Of a DNA stretch of 64,000 nt, positions 46,009 to 54,125 are shown piece after piece. This stretch comes from Paracoccus sp. R12_2. Its GTDB lineage: Bacteria; Pseudomonadota; Alphaproteobacteria; Rhodobacterales; Rhodobacteraceae. The notes under the pieces are model-generated. The model was not told the DNA's origin. It did no database searches and saw nothing but the letters and a program-made list of their open reading frames with translations. The stretch lies in the NCBI RefSeq assembly GCF_017744015.1, contig NZ_JAGHRA010000001.1:372001-436000 (forward strand), in the 5' to 3' direction. Position 1 is the stretch's first letter; every line of letters starts with the position of its first letter. A program made the position numbers and the translations under genes.

Positions 46009-46188
46009 ATGGAATATATCTTCGGGATCATCATCTTCGTTCTGGACATCTGGGCGATCGCCCAGGTCATCAACACGAACGCAAGCACGGGCACCAAGAT
46101 CCTCTGGATCGCACTGATCGCCATCCTGCCGGTCATTGGCCTGATCATCTGGTATTTCGCGGGCCCGAAGGCGAATTACTCTGCCTGA
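46009..46188 (+). CDS. small membrane protein (PLDc_N type)
   Basis: A 59-residue protein with two hydrophobic helices: I-F-G-I-I-I-F-V-L-D-I-W-A-I-A then a short polar loop with N-T-N-A-S-T-G-T-K, then I-L-W-I-A-L-I-A-I-L-P-V-I-G-L-I-I-W-Y-F-A-G-P. The second helix pattern W-x-x-x-x-x-x-P-V-x-G-x-x-x-W/Y is that of the phospholipase D nuclease N-terminal (PLDc_N) family. CAAGGA stands 11 bases before the ATG. It lies 57 bases after hslU and its stop touches the stop of the convergent smr gene. Role unknown. Confidence 0.8.
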   Translation: MEYIFGIIIFVLDIWAIAQVINTNASTGTKILWIALIAILPVIGLIIWYFAGPKANYSA

Positions 46189-46812
46189 TCAGCCGGCGGG
46201 CCGCCTGAGATAGACGTAGTATGCTCCCTCACCCCCGTGCCGGTAATGCGCGGGGGTGACCTGTTGAACGACCGGGGACAGCGGTGCGGTATGCAACCAG
46301 TGCGGCACCTGATGCCGCAAGGCGCCGGGGCGAGTGGGCAGCGGACCATGATCGCCCCTGCCCTTTCCCGTGATCACCAGAACCAGCCTGTGTCCCTGCG
46401 CATGCGCGGACAATATGAAGTGGATCAGGTGCGGATGCGCGGCTGCAAGCGTCATGCCATGCAGGTCCAGTCGCGCCTCTGGCCGGATCTTGCCGCGCGA
46501 CATGCGCTTGTGCACCTTGTGATCCATGCGCAACGGGGCGGCGGCAAGCCGTTCCGCAGGGCTGGGCACGCGGCTGTGCTCCGGCCCGGACGCCCCAGCG
46601 GCCTGACCGATCCGAAAACGGGGCGTTGGCGAAAATACGGTCTGCGGCTTGATCCGTGGCACGGGATCCTTGCCGGCGGTGTCGTCGCGATCATCATCCG
46701 ATGCGACACCGCCCTTCTGTCTGATCCGCGCGGAAAGAGGCGTCGCGGTGTCGGCAACACGATGCCAGAGCGCCTTTTCCTCTGGCGTCAGTCCCCGACG
46801 ACGACGTGACAT
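46189..46812 (-). CDS. Smr/MutS2-like endonuclease domain protein
   Basis: A 207-residue protein. The first 110 residues are basic, low-complexity linker. The C-terminal Smr domain has L-D-L-H-G-M (near residue 116) and I-T-G-K-G-R-G (near 149), with the D-x-H-G and T-G-x-G motifs used in nucleic-acid cleavage by this family. It overlaps the Tim44-like gene upstream by one base (TGATG). In many Rhodobacterales an mltA lytic transglycosylase gene is recalled in this block; it is not here. Function in RNA or DNA quality control is inferred from the family. Confidence 0.9.
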   Translation of the reverse strand: MSRRRRGLTPEEKALWHRVADTATPLSARIRQKGGVASDDDRDDTAGKDPVPRIKPQTVFSPTPRFRIGQAAGASGPEHSRVPSPAERLAAAPLRMDHKVHKRMSRGKIRPEARLDLHGMTLAAAHPHLIHFILSAHAQGHRLVLVITGKGRGDHGPLPTRPGALRHQVPHWLHTAPLSPVVQQVTPAHYRHGGEGAYYVYLRRPAG

Positions 46813-47471
46813 CAGCCAGTTGCGACCAGTTGCCAGTTCGGGTCGGCTTGGCCCATATCGCGCGCAAAGGTCCAGACGTCCCGCTGCTTGCGGGCAGCCT
46901 TGGGATCGCCGTCGACGACATTGCCTTCTGAATCCTTGGTCGCCGCGATCAGCTCACCCACGAACCGCACCGAAACCTCGGCGATCACGGTCGAATGATC
47001 GAACTCGGCCCCTGCCAACCCGGTGTCTCTCAATCCCAGGAACTGCGCCTCGACGGTCTGTCCCTGCGCCTTGCGGGCATCAATCACCGACTGGAACGCA
47101 TCCGCGACAGGATCGGCCAGAAACGGCCGCACCTCGGACAGATCGCCACGTTCGAACGCCATCAGGATCATCTCGTATGCGGATTTCGCGCCATTCAGGA
47201 AATCCGCCACACCGAAGGACGGATCAACCTCCTTCATCGCGGCCAAGGCCTCGGCGGTCGGGCTGCCCGGTTCGGCGTGATCGAAAATATCGTGATCGGG
47301 CTCGTCGGCGGTTCCCTCGATCACCTCGAAGCGGCGGCGCGCGGGTTGGGCGTCCTCATCCACCTGTGACGGTTCGAACCCATCGCGTGTGCCCAGCACA
47401 TTGCGAAGCCGCAGGATCAGGAAGATCGCGATCGCGGCCAGCACAAGCAGCTGGATCAGCGGGTTGGACAT
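46812..47471 (-). CDS. Tim44/TimA family putative adaptor protein
   Basis: A 219-residue protein anchored by an N-terminal membrane helix (residues 5-22, L-I-Q-L-L-V-L-A-A-I-A-I-F-L-I-L). A polar linker leads to a Tim44-like domain from about 80: F-L-N-G-A-K-S-A-Y-E-M-I-L-M-A-F, then S-V-R-F-V-G-E-L-I-A-A and V-W-T-F-A-R-D. Such TimA proteins are inner-membrane adaptors in alphaproteobacteria, thought to relate to the mitochondrial import motor part. It is divergent from fxsA and coupled to the smr gene. Confidence 0.92.
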   Translation of the reverse strand: MSNPLIQLLVLAAIAIFLILRLRNVLGTRDGFEPSQVDEDAQPARRRFEVIEGTADEPDHDIFDHAEPGSPTAEALAAMKEVDPSFGVADFLNGAKSAYEMILMAFERGDLSEVRPFLADPVADAFQSVIDARKAQGQTVEAQFLGLRDTGLAGAEFDHSTVIAEVSVRFVGELIAATKDSEGNVVDGDPKAARKQRDVWTFARDMGQADPNWQLVATG

Positions 47472-47583
47472 GGAGACGGCCTCAATTCTGGTAAGATCGG
47501 TTGGTATCGTCGCTCTGCGTTACTATGTAGGGATCGGATCGGCGCAAGTCCAGTTTGTGCGCCCGTCGGGAAGGGGATTTCGC

Positions 47584-48132
47584 ATGTGGCTTTTCTGGCT
47601 GTTCGTCGCGGTGCCGATCATCGAGATCGCGCTTTTCATTCAGGTCGGCGGACTGATCGGCCTGTGGCCGACGCTGGCGATCGTGGTCCTGACCGCCATC
47701 ATCGGAACCACCCTGATGCGCAGCCAGGGCGCGCATGCATGGGGCGAGGTGCAGCAAAGCTTCAACGAGATGCGCGATCCCACCCGGCCGCTGGCCCACG
47801 GCGTGATGATCCTGATTGCGGGCATGTTGCTGCTGACACCCGGGTTCTTTACCGATGCGCTGGGACTGTCGCTGCTGATACCCGGCGTGCGCGATGCGGT
47901 CATGCGGCAGGTCGCCAAGCGCGTCCGGGTTGCGCGCTTCGAGATGAACAGTGCATCGATGCGGTCCGAGCCGCATCGCCCGCCCTACGGCGACGGCGTC
48001 ATCGACGGCGATTATGTGGTCGAAGAGGATGATCCGCGCACGGCCCGCCCACAGACGCCGCCGGATCTTCCGCCCGAGCTGCCGCATGATCCGCCGGGAC
48101 GGCGCGGCGGATCTGGCTGGACGCGGCATTGA
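47584..48132 (+). CDS. fxsA: FxsA family membrane protein
   Basis: A 182-residue inner-membrane protein. The start L-F-V-A-V-P-I-I-E-I-A-L-F-I-Q-V-G is the FxsA signature, followed by two or three more hydrophobic helices (L-A-I-V-V-L-T-A-I-I-G-T and I-A-G-M-L-L-L-T-P-G-F-F-T-D). The C-terminal 60 residues are polar, proline-rich and cytoplasmic. In E. coli FxsA is linked to exclusion of phage T7. The open frame begins upstream but ATG 47584 has a GGAAGGGG site and starts the signature. secB follows after a palindrome. Confidence 0.9.
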   Translation: MWLFWLFVAVPIIEIALFIQVGGLIGLWPTLAIVVLTAIIGTTLMRSQGAHAWGEVQQSFNEMRDPTRPLAHGVMILIAGMLLLTPGFFTDALGLSLLIPGVRDAVMRQVAKRVRVARFEMNSASMRSEPHRPPYGDGVIDGDYVVEEDDPRTARPQTPPDLPPELPHDPPGRRGGSGWTRH

Positions 48133-48160
48133 GGCCACCATGCGCGCCTGATAGAAGCTG

Positions 48161-48180
48161 TCGCAAGTCCGAACTTGCGA
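48161..48180. promoter_or_regulatory. perfect 8-bp inverted repeat before secB
   Basis: TCGCAAGT (48161-48168), CCGA loop, ACTTGCGA (48173-48180). It ends directly before the GGAAAG ribosome site of secB, 9 bases from the ATG. As RNA it is a stable hairpin that could limit translation or end fxsA transcripts; as DNA it could bind a regulator. Confidence 0.5.
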
Positions 48181-48189
48181 GGAAAGATC

Positions 48190-48702
48190 ATGGCTGACGA
48201 AAACACCCCGAACGGCGAGGCGCAGGCGCAACCTCAGGTGCGCATGCAGATCCTTGCACAGTATATCCGCGACCTGTCATTCGAGAACGCGGTCGCGACC
48301 AAGGGCGCGCCGCAGGGCGACGTGCAGCCCGAAATGACCGTTCAGGTCAGTCTGGACGCCCGCAAGCGCCAGACCGAAAACCAGTACGAGGTGATCTCGA
48401 AGTATCGGGTGACATCGACCAACAAGAGCGACGGGCAGACCATGTTCCTGGCCGAGCTGGATTACGGCGGCGTCTTCCACATCGACGGCGTTCCGGAAGA
48501 TCAGTTGCATCCGTTCCTGATGATCGAATGCCCGCGCATGCTGTTCCCGTTCGTGCGGCGCATCGTGTCGGACCTGACCCGCGACGGTGGTTTCCCCCCG
48601 TTCAACATGGATCCGGTCGATTTCGTCGCGTTGTATCGTCAGGAACTGGCGCGCCGGGCGCAGGCGCAGCAGGGCGCGCCCGCAGATCAGAAACTGTCCT
48701 GA
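48190..48702 (+). CDS. secB: protein-export chaperone SecB
   Basis: Tetrameric chaperone that holds precursors unfolded for SecA. From ATG 48190 it has 170 residues, normal for alphaproteobacteria. Recognisable segments: I-L-A-Q-Y-I-R-D-L-S-F-E-N near the start, the E-L-D-Y-G-G-V-F region, and the C-P-R-M-L-F-P-F-V-R-R-I-V-S-D-L-T-R-D-G-G-F-P-P segment near 130. It follows fxsA and precedes an HD-domain hydrolase gene by 11 bases. Confidence 0.96.
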   Translation: MADENTPNGEAQAQPQVRMQILAQYIRDLSFENAVATKGAPQGDVQPEMTVQVSLDARKRQTENQYEVISKYRVTSTNKSDGQTMFLAELDYGGVFHIDGVPEDQLHPFLMIECPRMLFPFVRRIVSDLTRDGGFPPFNMDPVDFVALYRQELARRAQAQQGAPADQKLS

Positions 48703-48713
48703 CGGCGGCGCCC

Positions 48714-49319
48714 ATGCCGCCGCGATCCCGGCGGGCCTGGCAGCGCATGCTGTCGGGCCGACGCCTTGACCTGCTGGACCCGACCCCCTTCGACATCGAG
48801 ATCGAGGACATCGCCCACGGGCTTGCCTTCGTCGCGCGCTGGAACGGCCAGACACGGGGCGACTGGCCCTATTCCGTCGCCGAACACTCGATGCTGGTCG
48901 AAGACATCTTCGCGAAGATGAACCCCGGCTGCGACGTGGCATGGCGGCTTGCCGCGCTTTTGCACGACGCGCCGGAATATGTGATCGGTGACATGATTTC
49001 ACCGGTCAAATCGGCGCTGGGACAGGAATATGGCGCCATGGACGAAAGACTGACGGCGGCGATCCACAGACGCTTTGGACTGCCCGCTGCTCTGCCGGTC
49101 GCCATCAAGAAGAAGATCAAGAAGGCAGACCGTATTTCGGCAAGACTTGAAGCGGTTCAGATCGCCGGCTTCACAGAAACAGAGGCGAAGAAGCTTTTCC
49201 CGCTGGAAAGCGCAGGGATCGTGTCCGAGCTTTCACTTACATTGCGCCCACCTGCGGATGTGCGCGCTGCGTTTCTTGAACGCTTCAACAATTTGATCCG
49301 ATCAATCGACAAAAGCTAA
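48714..49319 (+). CDS. HD-domain phosphohydrolase (YfbR-like)
   Basis: A 201-residue metal-dependent phosphohydrolase. Motifs: V-A-E-H-S with His58, then L-L-H-D-A-P-E-Y with His84-Asp85, and a later Asp in K-K-A-D-R near 139, giving the HD metal site. The pattern resembles 5'-nucleotidase YfbR-type proteins that act on deoxynucleoside monophosphates. It follows secB by 11 bases and likely shares its transcript. A perfect hairpin follows the stop. Substrate is inferred from family resemblance only. Confidence 0.86.
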   Translation: MPPRSRRAWQRMLSGRRLDLLDPTPFDIEIEDIAHGLAFVARWNGQTRGDWPYSVAEHSMLVEDIFAKMNPGCDVAWRLAALLHDAPEYVIGDMISPVKSALGQEYGAMDERLTAAIHRRFGLPAALPVAIKKKIKKADRISARLEAVQIAGFTETEAKKLFPLESAGIVSELSLTLRPPADVRAAFLERFNNLIRSIDKS

Positions 49320-49340
49320 ACTCAGGGTTGTGCCTTATTG

Positions 49341-49370
49341 GCAAGAAGGCCGTTACTACGGCCTTCTTGC
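49341..49370. terminator. strong hairpin between the HD gene and hvrA
   Basis: GCAAGAAGGCCGT (49341-49353) and ACGGCCTTCTTGC (49358-49370) form a perfect 13-bp stem with a TACT loop. It lies between two convergent genes and is a likely bidirectional terminator. No T run is present. Confidence 0.7.
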
Positions 49371-49377
49371 TGACATA

Positions 49378-49689
49378 TCAGATCAGCAAATCGTCCAGCT
49401 CTTTTCCCTTTTCGAGATTTTCCTGAACCCAGCGCGGCTTACGCCCCCGTCCGGTCCAGGTCATCGTCGGGTCTTCGGGATTGGCATATTTCGGCGGGAC
49501 GGTTCCGGAACGACGCGGCTTTCCGCCGGTCAGTTCCGCCAGATTGAAGCCATGCTCGCGGGCAGCTTCCTCGATCGCAACCAGAGCCTCGCGGCGCTTA
49601 CGATCCTCGTAGGAATTGATCGCCCGATCAAGTTTCGCGCGAAGATCCCGCATTTCCTTTAGCGTCATCTTATCGAAGTCTACGTTCAT
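49378..49689 (-). CDS. hvrA: H-NS family nucleoid protein, HvrA-like
   Basis: A 103-residue protein. Residues 1-50 are predicted coiled coil for oligomerisation (K-E-M-R-D-L-R-A-K-L-D-R-A-I-N). The C-terminal H-NS DNA-binding motif K-Y-A-N-P-E-D-P-T-M-T-W-T-G-R-G-R-K-P-R is at 67-86. HvrA of Rhodobacter species is an H-NS-like regulator linked to light and nitrogen control and lies beside regA, as here. Start ATG 49689 has only a weak ribosome site. GC content is lower upstream of the start. Confidence 0.9.
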   Translation of the reverse strand: MNVDFDKMTLKEMRDLRAKLDRAINSYEDRKRREALVAIEEAAREHGFNLAELTGGKPRRSGTVPPKYANPEDPTMTWTGRGRKPRWVQENLEKGKELDDLLI

Positions 49690-49765
49690 TTCTTGGGTTC
49701 CAATTCGTCTTGATAATTCGAGAACTATATCAGCCAAGAAAAGTTTCAACCTAATATTTTCGTAA

Positions 49766-50320
49766 CTATCTCGGCCCGCGTTTGGCAAGAATTCGCTGAA
49801 GTGTGCGTCTGTGCATGTGCAAACGGCGCGCTGTTTCACTGACATTCCGGTCGCATTGTTCGTAAACACGTTGAATATGTTCCCATCTCACGCGATCGGC
49901 GGACATCGGGTTTTCCGGCGGCGGCGGCAACAATTCGCCGGATGCCAGCAATGCCGACGTTACGTCATCTGCGTCGGCGGGCTTGGCCAGATAATCCGTC
50001 GCCCCCATCTTGACCGCAGCGACGGCCGTCGCGATGGCGCCGTATCCGGTCAGAACGATGATCCGCGCGTCCTCGCGGGCCTCGCGCAGGGCCTCGACCA
50101 CGTCCAGCCCGCTGCCATCCTCAAGCCGCAGGTCGATCACGGCGAAGGCAGGTGCCGCCTCGCCGATCAGGCGCAGGGCATCCGTCACGCTCAGCGCGGT
50201 CCTTGGCTGAAAACCTCGTTTTTCCATCGCGCGTCCCAGCCGCGTGACGAACAATTCGTCGTCATCCACCAGCAAAAGAGACGGGTCCGGCCCGATCTGG
50301 CCGTCAGATTGATCATCCAT
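49766..50320 (-). CDS. regA: global redox response regulator RegA (PrrA/ActR)
   Basis: Response regulator of the Reg/Prr system that adjusts respiration, carbon and nitrogen metabolism to oxygen and redox state. From ATG 50320, with GAGGAA upstream, it has 184 residues, the exact usual size. Asp63 in V-I-D-L-R-L-E-D-G-S-G is the phosphoacceptor; V-D-D-D-E at 18-22 forms the acidic pocket. The four-proline linker L-P-P-P-P-E and the Fis-like helix-turn-helix V-S-E-T-A-R-R-L-H-M-H-R-R-T-L-Q-R-I-L are typical. senC lies upstream on the same strand. Confidence 0.97.
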   Translation of the reverse strand: MDDQSDGQIGPDPSLLLVDDDELFVTRLGRAMEKRGFQPRTALSVTDALRLIGEAAPAFAVIDLRLEDGSGLDVVEALREAREDARIIVLTGYGAIATAVAAVKMGATDYLAKPADADDVTSALLASGELLPPPPENPMSADRVRWEHIQRVYEQCDRNVSETARRLHMHRRTLQRILAKRGPR

Positions 50321-50392
50321 GACATTTCCTCGCATGCCGTCCTGTCGTGGCATGTTTGGGCGGGAATACACGTCAGTGCAAGAGAATGCGGG

Positions 50393-51022
50393 TCAGGCGG
50401 CCGCGTCCAGGAAGCAACCCAGCTTGTCCGCCATCTCGGCCGGAGAAGTATCGCGCGGAAAATACTCGACCGTGCGATTGCCCGGCATGACCAGGTAGGT
50501 ATTGGTCATGTGATCGACCAGATAATACTCATCGTCCTCTTCGTCATTGACCTTGTAGTAATTGCGCCAGCCCTTGTTCACTGCCGCGATTTCCTCATCG
50601 CTGCCGGTCAGGCCGATCATGTCGTCCGAAAACAGATCGGTGAAATCGGCAAGAACCTCGGGCGTGTCGCGTTTGGGATCGACGGTCACGAAGACAAGCT
50701 GAACATCCTCGCCCTGCTCGGCCAGAATTGCCTGCGCCTCGGCGTTCCGGGCATTGTCCAGCGGACAGACATCAGGGCAGAACGTATATCCGAAATACAG
50801 AAGCGATGGTTTGGTGAAAACCTGTTCGGCGGTGACGCGCTGCCCGTCCTCGGCGGTCAGCGTGAAATCGGTTCCGAAACTGTCCAGCCCGCCCGCAACG
50901 GTGCCCGCGCGACATTGGGCGAACTGATCCCCGCCGGACCCGGCCGACAGGTAAACGCCACCCGCGACAAGGACGGCGACTGCGGCGGCGGTTCCGATCA
51001 TCAGCAGCTTGCGGTCGGCCAT
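50393..51022 (-). CDS. senC: SenC/PrrC SCO1-family copper protein
   Basis: Membrane-anchored periplasmic protein that helps deliver copper to cytochrome oxidase and is recalled as part of the Reg/Prr redox signal. It has 209 residues with an N-terminal helix (residues 6-27) and the SCO1 copper site: Cys82 and Cys86 in F-C-P-D-V-C and His171 in V-D-H-M. V-T-V-D-P-K-R-D-T-P is another family stretch. It lies between regA and the divergent regB, the usual order in this group. Confidence 0.95.
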   Translation of the reverse strand: MADRKLLMIGTAAAVAVLVAGGVYLSAGSGGDQFAQCRAGTVAGGLDSFGTDFTLTAEDGQRVTAEQVFTKPSLLYFGYTFCPDVCPLDNARNAEAQAILAEQGEDVQLVFVTVDPKRDTPEVLADFTDLFSDDMIGLTGSDEEIAAVNKGWRNYYKVNDEEDDEYYLVDHMTNTYLVMPGNRTVEYFPRDTSPAEMADKLGCFLDAAA

Positions 51023-51112
51023 GGCTCTTTCCTCGGTGTTGGTCGTTGCGCGCATTGATCGCCGATCCGCGGACGGGTATCAAGGCGCGCAATGTCGCAG
51101 CGGGAGACGCAG

Positions 51113-52438
51113 ATGAGCGCGCCGAACGGACAGATCCCTCCCGAACCCTCCGGCAACAAGGCGGCCGGGGCCGAACCGATCCGGATGCGGACCCTGGTTC
51201 TGCTGCGCTGGGTGGCGATCGGCGGCCAGCTTTCGGCGGTAATCGCGGCCTGGGCGATGGGCCTCGAGTTCGCGCGGGTGCCGGTGCTTTCACTGATTGC
51301 CGCGGCCTGTGCGGTCAACACCTGGCTTTGGCTGAATCCGCCACGCCGCGTATCGCCGCACCGTGCGGTGGCGCAGCTTGCCTTCGATCTGGTCCAGATT
51401 TCGGCCTTGATCGCATTGACCGGCGGGATGTCGAACCCCTTCGCGCTGTTGATCCTGGCGCCGGTCACGGTCGCCGCGACATCGCTGAATGCACGGCAGA
51501 CGGTCGCGATGGGCGCGGCGACGATGGTAATGATTTCGCTTGTCGCGGTGCTTGCGGTTCCCCTGCATGATGCACATGGCGATCAGTTGAAGCTGGCGCC
51601 GATCCTGACGCTGGGTCACTGGTTCGCCCTGGTCATCGGCGTGGCGTTCTTTGCGGGCTACGCGCATCGGGTGACGGCCGAGGTGGCGGCGACATCGAAC
51701 GCGCTGTTCGCCACGCAGATGGCACTTGCGCGTGAACAGCGGCTGCAACATCTGGGCGGGGTCGTCGCCGCCGCCGCGCACGAGATGGGAACACCGCTGG
51801 CAACGATCAAGCTGATTGCAGGGGAACTGGCCGACGAGTTGCGCGACCGGCCGGAACTGCGCGACGATGCCTTGGCATTGCGCGAATCCGCCGACCGCTG
51901 CGCCGGCATCCTGCGCAGCATGGGTCAGGCCGGCAAGGACGATCTGCTGCTGCATGCCGCACCCTTGCGCGCCGTGCTGGAAGATGCCGCCGCCCCCCAT
52001 GCAGAGCGTGGTCCCCTGCTGCAGATCATCGCGGAAGGCCCAAGCATCCGGCGCGATCCCGCGATCATTCACGCGCTGCGTAACCTGATCCAGAACGCCG
52101 TGGACTTCGCCCAGTCACGGGTGGTGATCGAAGCCGAAATCAGCGGCAGCCATCTGACCGTGACGATCCGCGATGACGGGCCAGGCTATCCGCCCGCACT
52201 GTTGCAGCGCATCGGTGATCCGTATCTGACCAGCCGCCGTGGTGGCGCGCAACGCAAGGGTTACGAGGGGATGGGGCTGGGCCTGTTCATCGCCAAGACG
52301 CTTCTGGAACGCTCGGGCGCGCGTGTTGGGTTCGCCAATGGGGGCCCGGGCGCGGTCGTCACGGTGCGCTGGCCGCTGTCGCGCATTATTGCGGATCAGC
52401 GCGGTGCCCTTGGCGACAATCCTATGCAGTCGGTCTGA
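51113..52438 (+). CDS. regB: redox sensor histidine kinase RegB (PrrB)
   Basis: Membrane sensor kinase of 441 residues with about six hydrophobic helices in the first 185. The quinone-binding G-G-M-S-N-P-F motif is at 104-110. The H-box A-A-A-A-H-E-M-G-T-P-L-A has phosphorylated His223, and the redox-active cysteine equivalent is Cys263 in A-D-R-C-A-G-I-L. ATPase motifs N-L-I-Q-N-A-V-D, D-D-G-P-G and G-M-G-L-G-L-F follow. ATG 51113 has GGGAGACG upstream; ATG 51092 is an alternative. Both known redox inputs are intact, so oxygen and quinone sensing should work. Confidence 0.96.
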   Translation: MSAPNGQIPPEPSGNKAAGAEPIRMRTLVLLRWVAIGGQLSAVIAAWAMGLEFARVPVLSLIAAACAVNTWLWLNPPRRVSPHRAVAQLAFDLVQISALIALTGGMSNPFALLILAPVTVAATSLNARQTVAMGAATMVMISLVAVLAVPLHDAHGDQLKLAPILTLGHWFALVIGVAFFAGYAHRVTAEVAATSNALFATQMALAREQRLQHLGGVVAAAAHEMGTPLATIKLIAGELADELRDRPELRDDALALRESADRCAGILRSMGQAGKDDLLLHAAPLRAVLEDAAAPHAERGPLLQIIAEGPSIRRDPAIIHALRNLIQNAVDFAQSRVVIEAEISGSHLTVTIRDDGPGYPPALLQRIGDPYLTSRRGGAQRKGYEGMGLGLFIAKTLLERSGARVGFANGGPGAVVTVRWPLSRIIADQRGALGDNPMQSV

Positions 52439-52505
52439 TATTGCCTTAACCTTTCATTAAGGCTGACCGGACTAATGTCGGCGAAATGACCGGAGGCAGG
52501 ATTCT

Positions 52506-54101
52506 GTGGCGTTCGAAGGTTGGTTCGTGGTGCTGACGGCACTTGCTGCCGGGACCGTTTCGGTTCTGGCGGCGATCGGGTTTCTGCGTCTGTGGGACCG
52601 GCACCGCGCCGGTGCCGCGATCCGCTTGCGCGGGGACCGGCTGGAACCACGATTGCAGCCGATGGTATTCCTGTTCCGCGACCGCCGGCTGGTCGATGCG
52701 ACGGCGCCTGCGCGCGCCCTGCTGAGCCGCGTCGCTGGCCCCGACGATGACTGGGGCAAGCTGCAGCAATGGATCGGTCCACGCTTTCCCGATCTGGACG
52801 GCGATCTGGAGAGGATCAGCCGGACCGGGCGGATCGACATCCAAGGCACCCGCGGCACCGGCAGCGCAGCCTTGCGCCTGACGGTCGAGGATCTTGGTCA
52901 GTCCCTGCTGCGGATCGCCGTTACCGACCCCGAGGCGGATCATGCTGGGATCGTTGTCGATTCCATGTCGCAACAGGCCATGGAAGAGGAATTGGACCTG
53001 TTGCGGCGGGCTTTGGACCAGACCCCCATGCTGGTCTGGCGCCAGGACGCCGACGAACGGGTGACCTGGGCGAACGCGGCGTATCTGCGGCGCGCCGAGG
53101 CGCGGGTCGATGGCGAACTTGGCTGGCCGCTGCCTCGGCTGCTGGACACCCCCAAACCGGTGCCGGGTGCGGGAACGGCAACGCGACGCGCAGCGCTGGA
53201 CGATAACGGCATCGTCTCATGGTATGACTGTCACAGCCACCGGATCGGCGATCAGACGATGATGTTTGCCCTTCCCGCCGATGCTGCGGTGAGGGCAGAG
53301 CGCAGCCTGAGGGAATTCGTTCAGACCCTGACCAAGACATTTGCCGATCTTCCGATCGGCCTGGCGATCTTTGACCGGCAACGAAATCTGCAATTGTTCA
53401 ACCCGGCGCTGATCGACCTGACCGGCCTGCCGACCGGTTTCCTGACCGCAAGGCCGACGCTGTTCGACCTGCTCGACAAGCTGCGCGAATTGCGGATGGT
53501 GCCCGAACCCAAGGATTTCCGCAGTTGGCGTCAGCAGATGGCCAAACTGGAAAGCGCCGCCGCCACCGGTCACCATGCCGAGACATGGTCCCTGCCCGGT
53601 GGACAGACCTATCGCGTGACTGGCCGTCCGCATCCCGATGGTGCGGTGGCGTTCCTGTTCGAGGACATCACCTCGGAAGTATCACTGACCCGCAAGTTTC
53701 GCGCCGAATTGCTGCTTGGGGCGCATGTGCTTGACGGAATCGAAGACGCGCTTGTGGTCTTTGCACCGAACGGCCAGGCGCTGATCCACAATCAGGCCTA
53801 TCGCAGTCTTTGGGGTGACAAGGCTGAAACGCTTGCCTCTGCCATCGACCAATGGGAATCGAAGATCGCTGCGGGTCCGGGCTTCGAAGCCTTGCGGGCC
53901 AGGTTGACCGGCAGCGCAGAAGATGCCCGCGACAGCGGCGCGATGGTCGGTCCCGATGGTTCATTGCTGGGATGGAGTGTGTTGCGTCTGAACGGCGGCC
54001 GTCTGATGTTGCGCTTCCGTGGCCCCGAGGCGATGCGCGACGGGGTGGCGGCAGAGATCGACAGTATCTCTGATCTGGTCAGTGCGGTCGGGGCAGACTG
54101 A
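52506..54101 (+). CDS. PAS-domain protein, DivL-like
   Basis: A 531-residue membrane-anchored sensor-like protein. One hydrophobic helix lies at residues 5-25. Two or three PAS domains follow (around 155-270, 280-390 and 400-490), for example L-P-I-G-L-A-I-F-D-R-Q-R-N-L-Q-L-F-N-P-A-L. The chain ends after a coiled-coil-like start of a dimerisation helix, with no H-box or ATPase. Position after regB and lack of kinase match DivL of Rhodobacterales, a regulator of the CtrA pathway and gene transfer agent; that is inference from recollected synteny. It starts at GTG 52506 after GGAGGC. Confidence 0.72.
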   Translation: MAFEGWFVVLTALAAGTVSVLAAIGFLRLWDRHRAGAAIRLRGDRLEPRLQPMVFLFRDRRLVDATAPARALLSRVAGPDDDWGKLQQWIGPRFPDLDGDLERISRTGRIDIQGTRGTGSAALRLTVEDLGQSLLRIAVTDPEADHAGIVVDSMSQQAMEEELDLLRRALDQTPMLVWRQDADERVTWANAAYLRRAEARVDGELGWPLPRLLDTPKPVPGAGTATRRAALDDNGIVSWYDCHSHRIGDQTMMFALPADAAVRAERSLREFVQTLTKTFADLPIGLAIFDRQRNLQLFNPALIDLTGLPTGFLTARPTLFDLLDKLRELRMVPEPKDFRSWRQQMAKLESAAATGHHAETWSLPGGQTYRVTGRPHPDGAVAFLFEDITSEVSLTRKFRAELLLGAHVLDGIEDALVVFAPNGQALIHNQAYRSLWGDKAETLASAIDQWESKIAAGPGFEALRARLTGSAEDARDSGAMVGPDGSLLGWSVLRLNGGRLMLRFRGPEAMRDGVAAEIDSISDLVSAVGAD

Positions 54102-54125
54102 CCCCGACCGATCCGAAATCCCTGA

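Noticed and set aside
47370..47386. GGTTCGAACC, a tRNA T-loop-like sequence
   Set aside because: It lies inside the Tim44-like coding region (G-F-E-P) and no acceptor stem or anticodon arm surrounds it.
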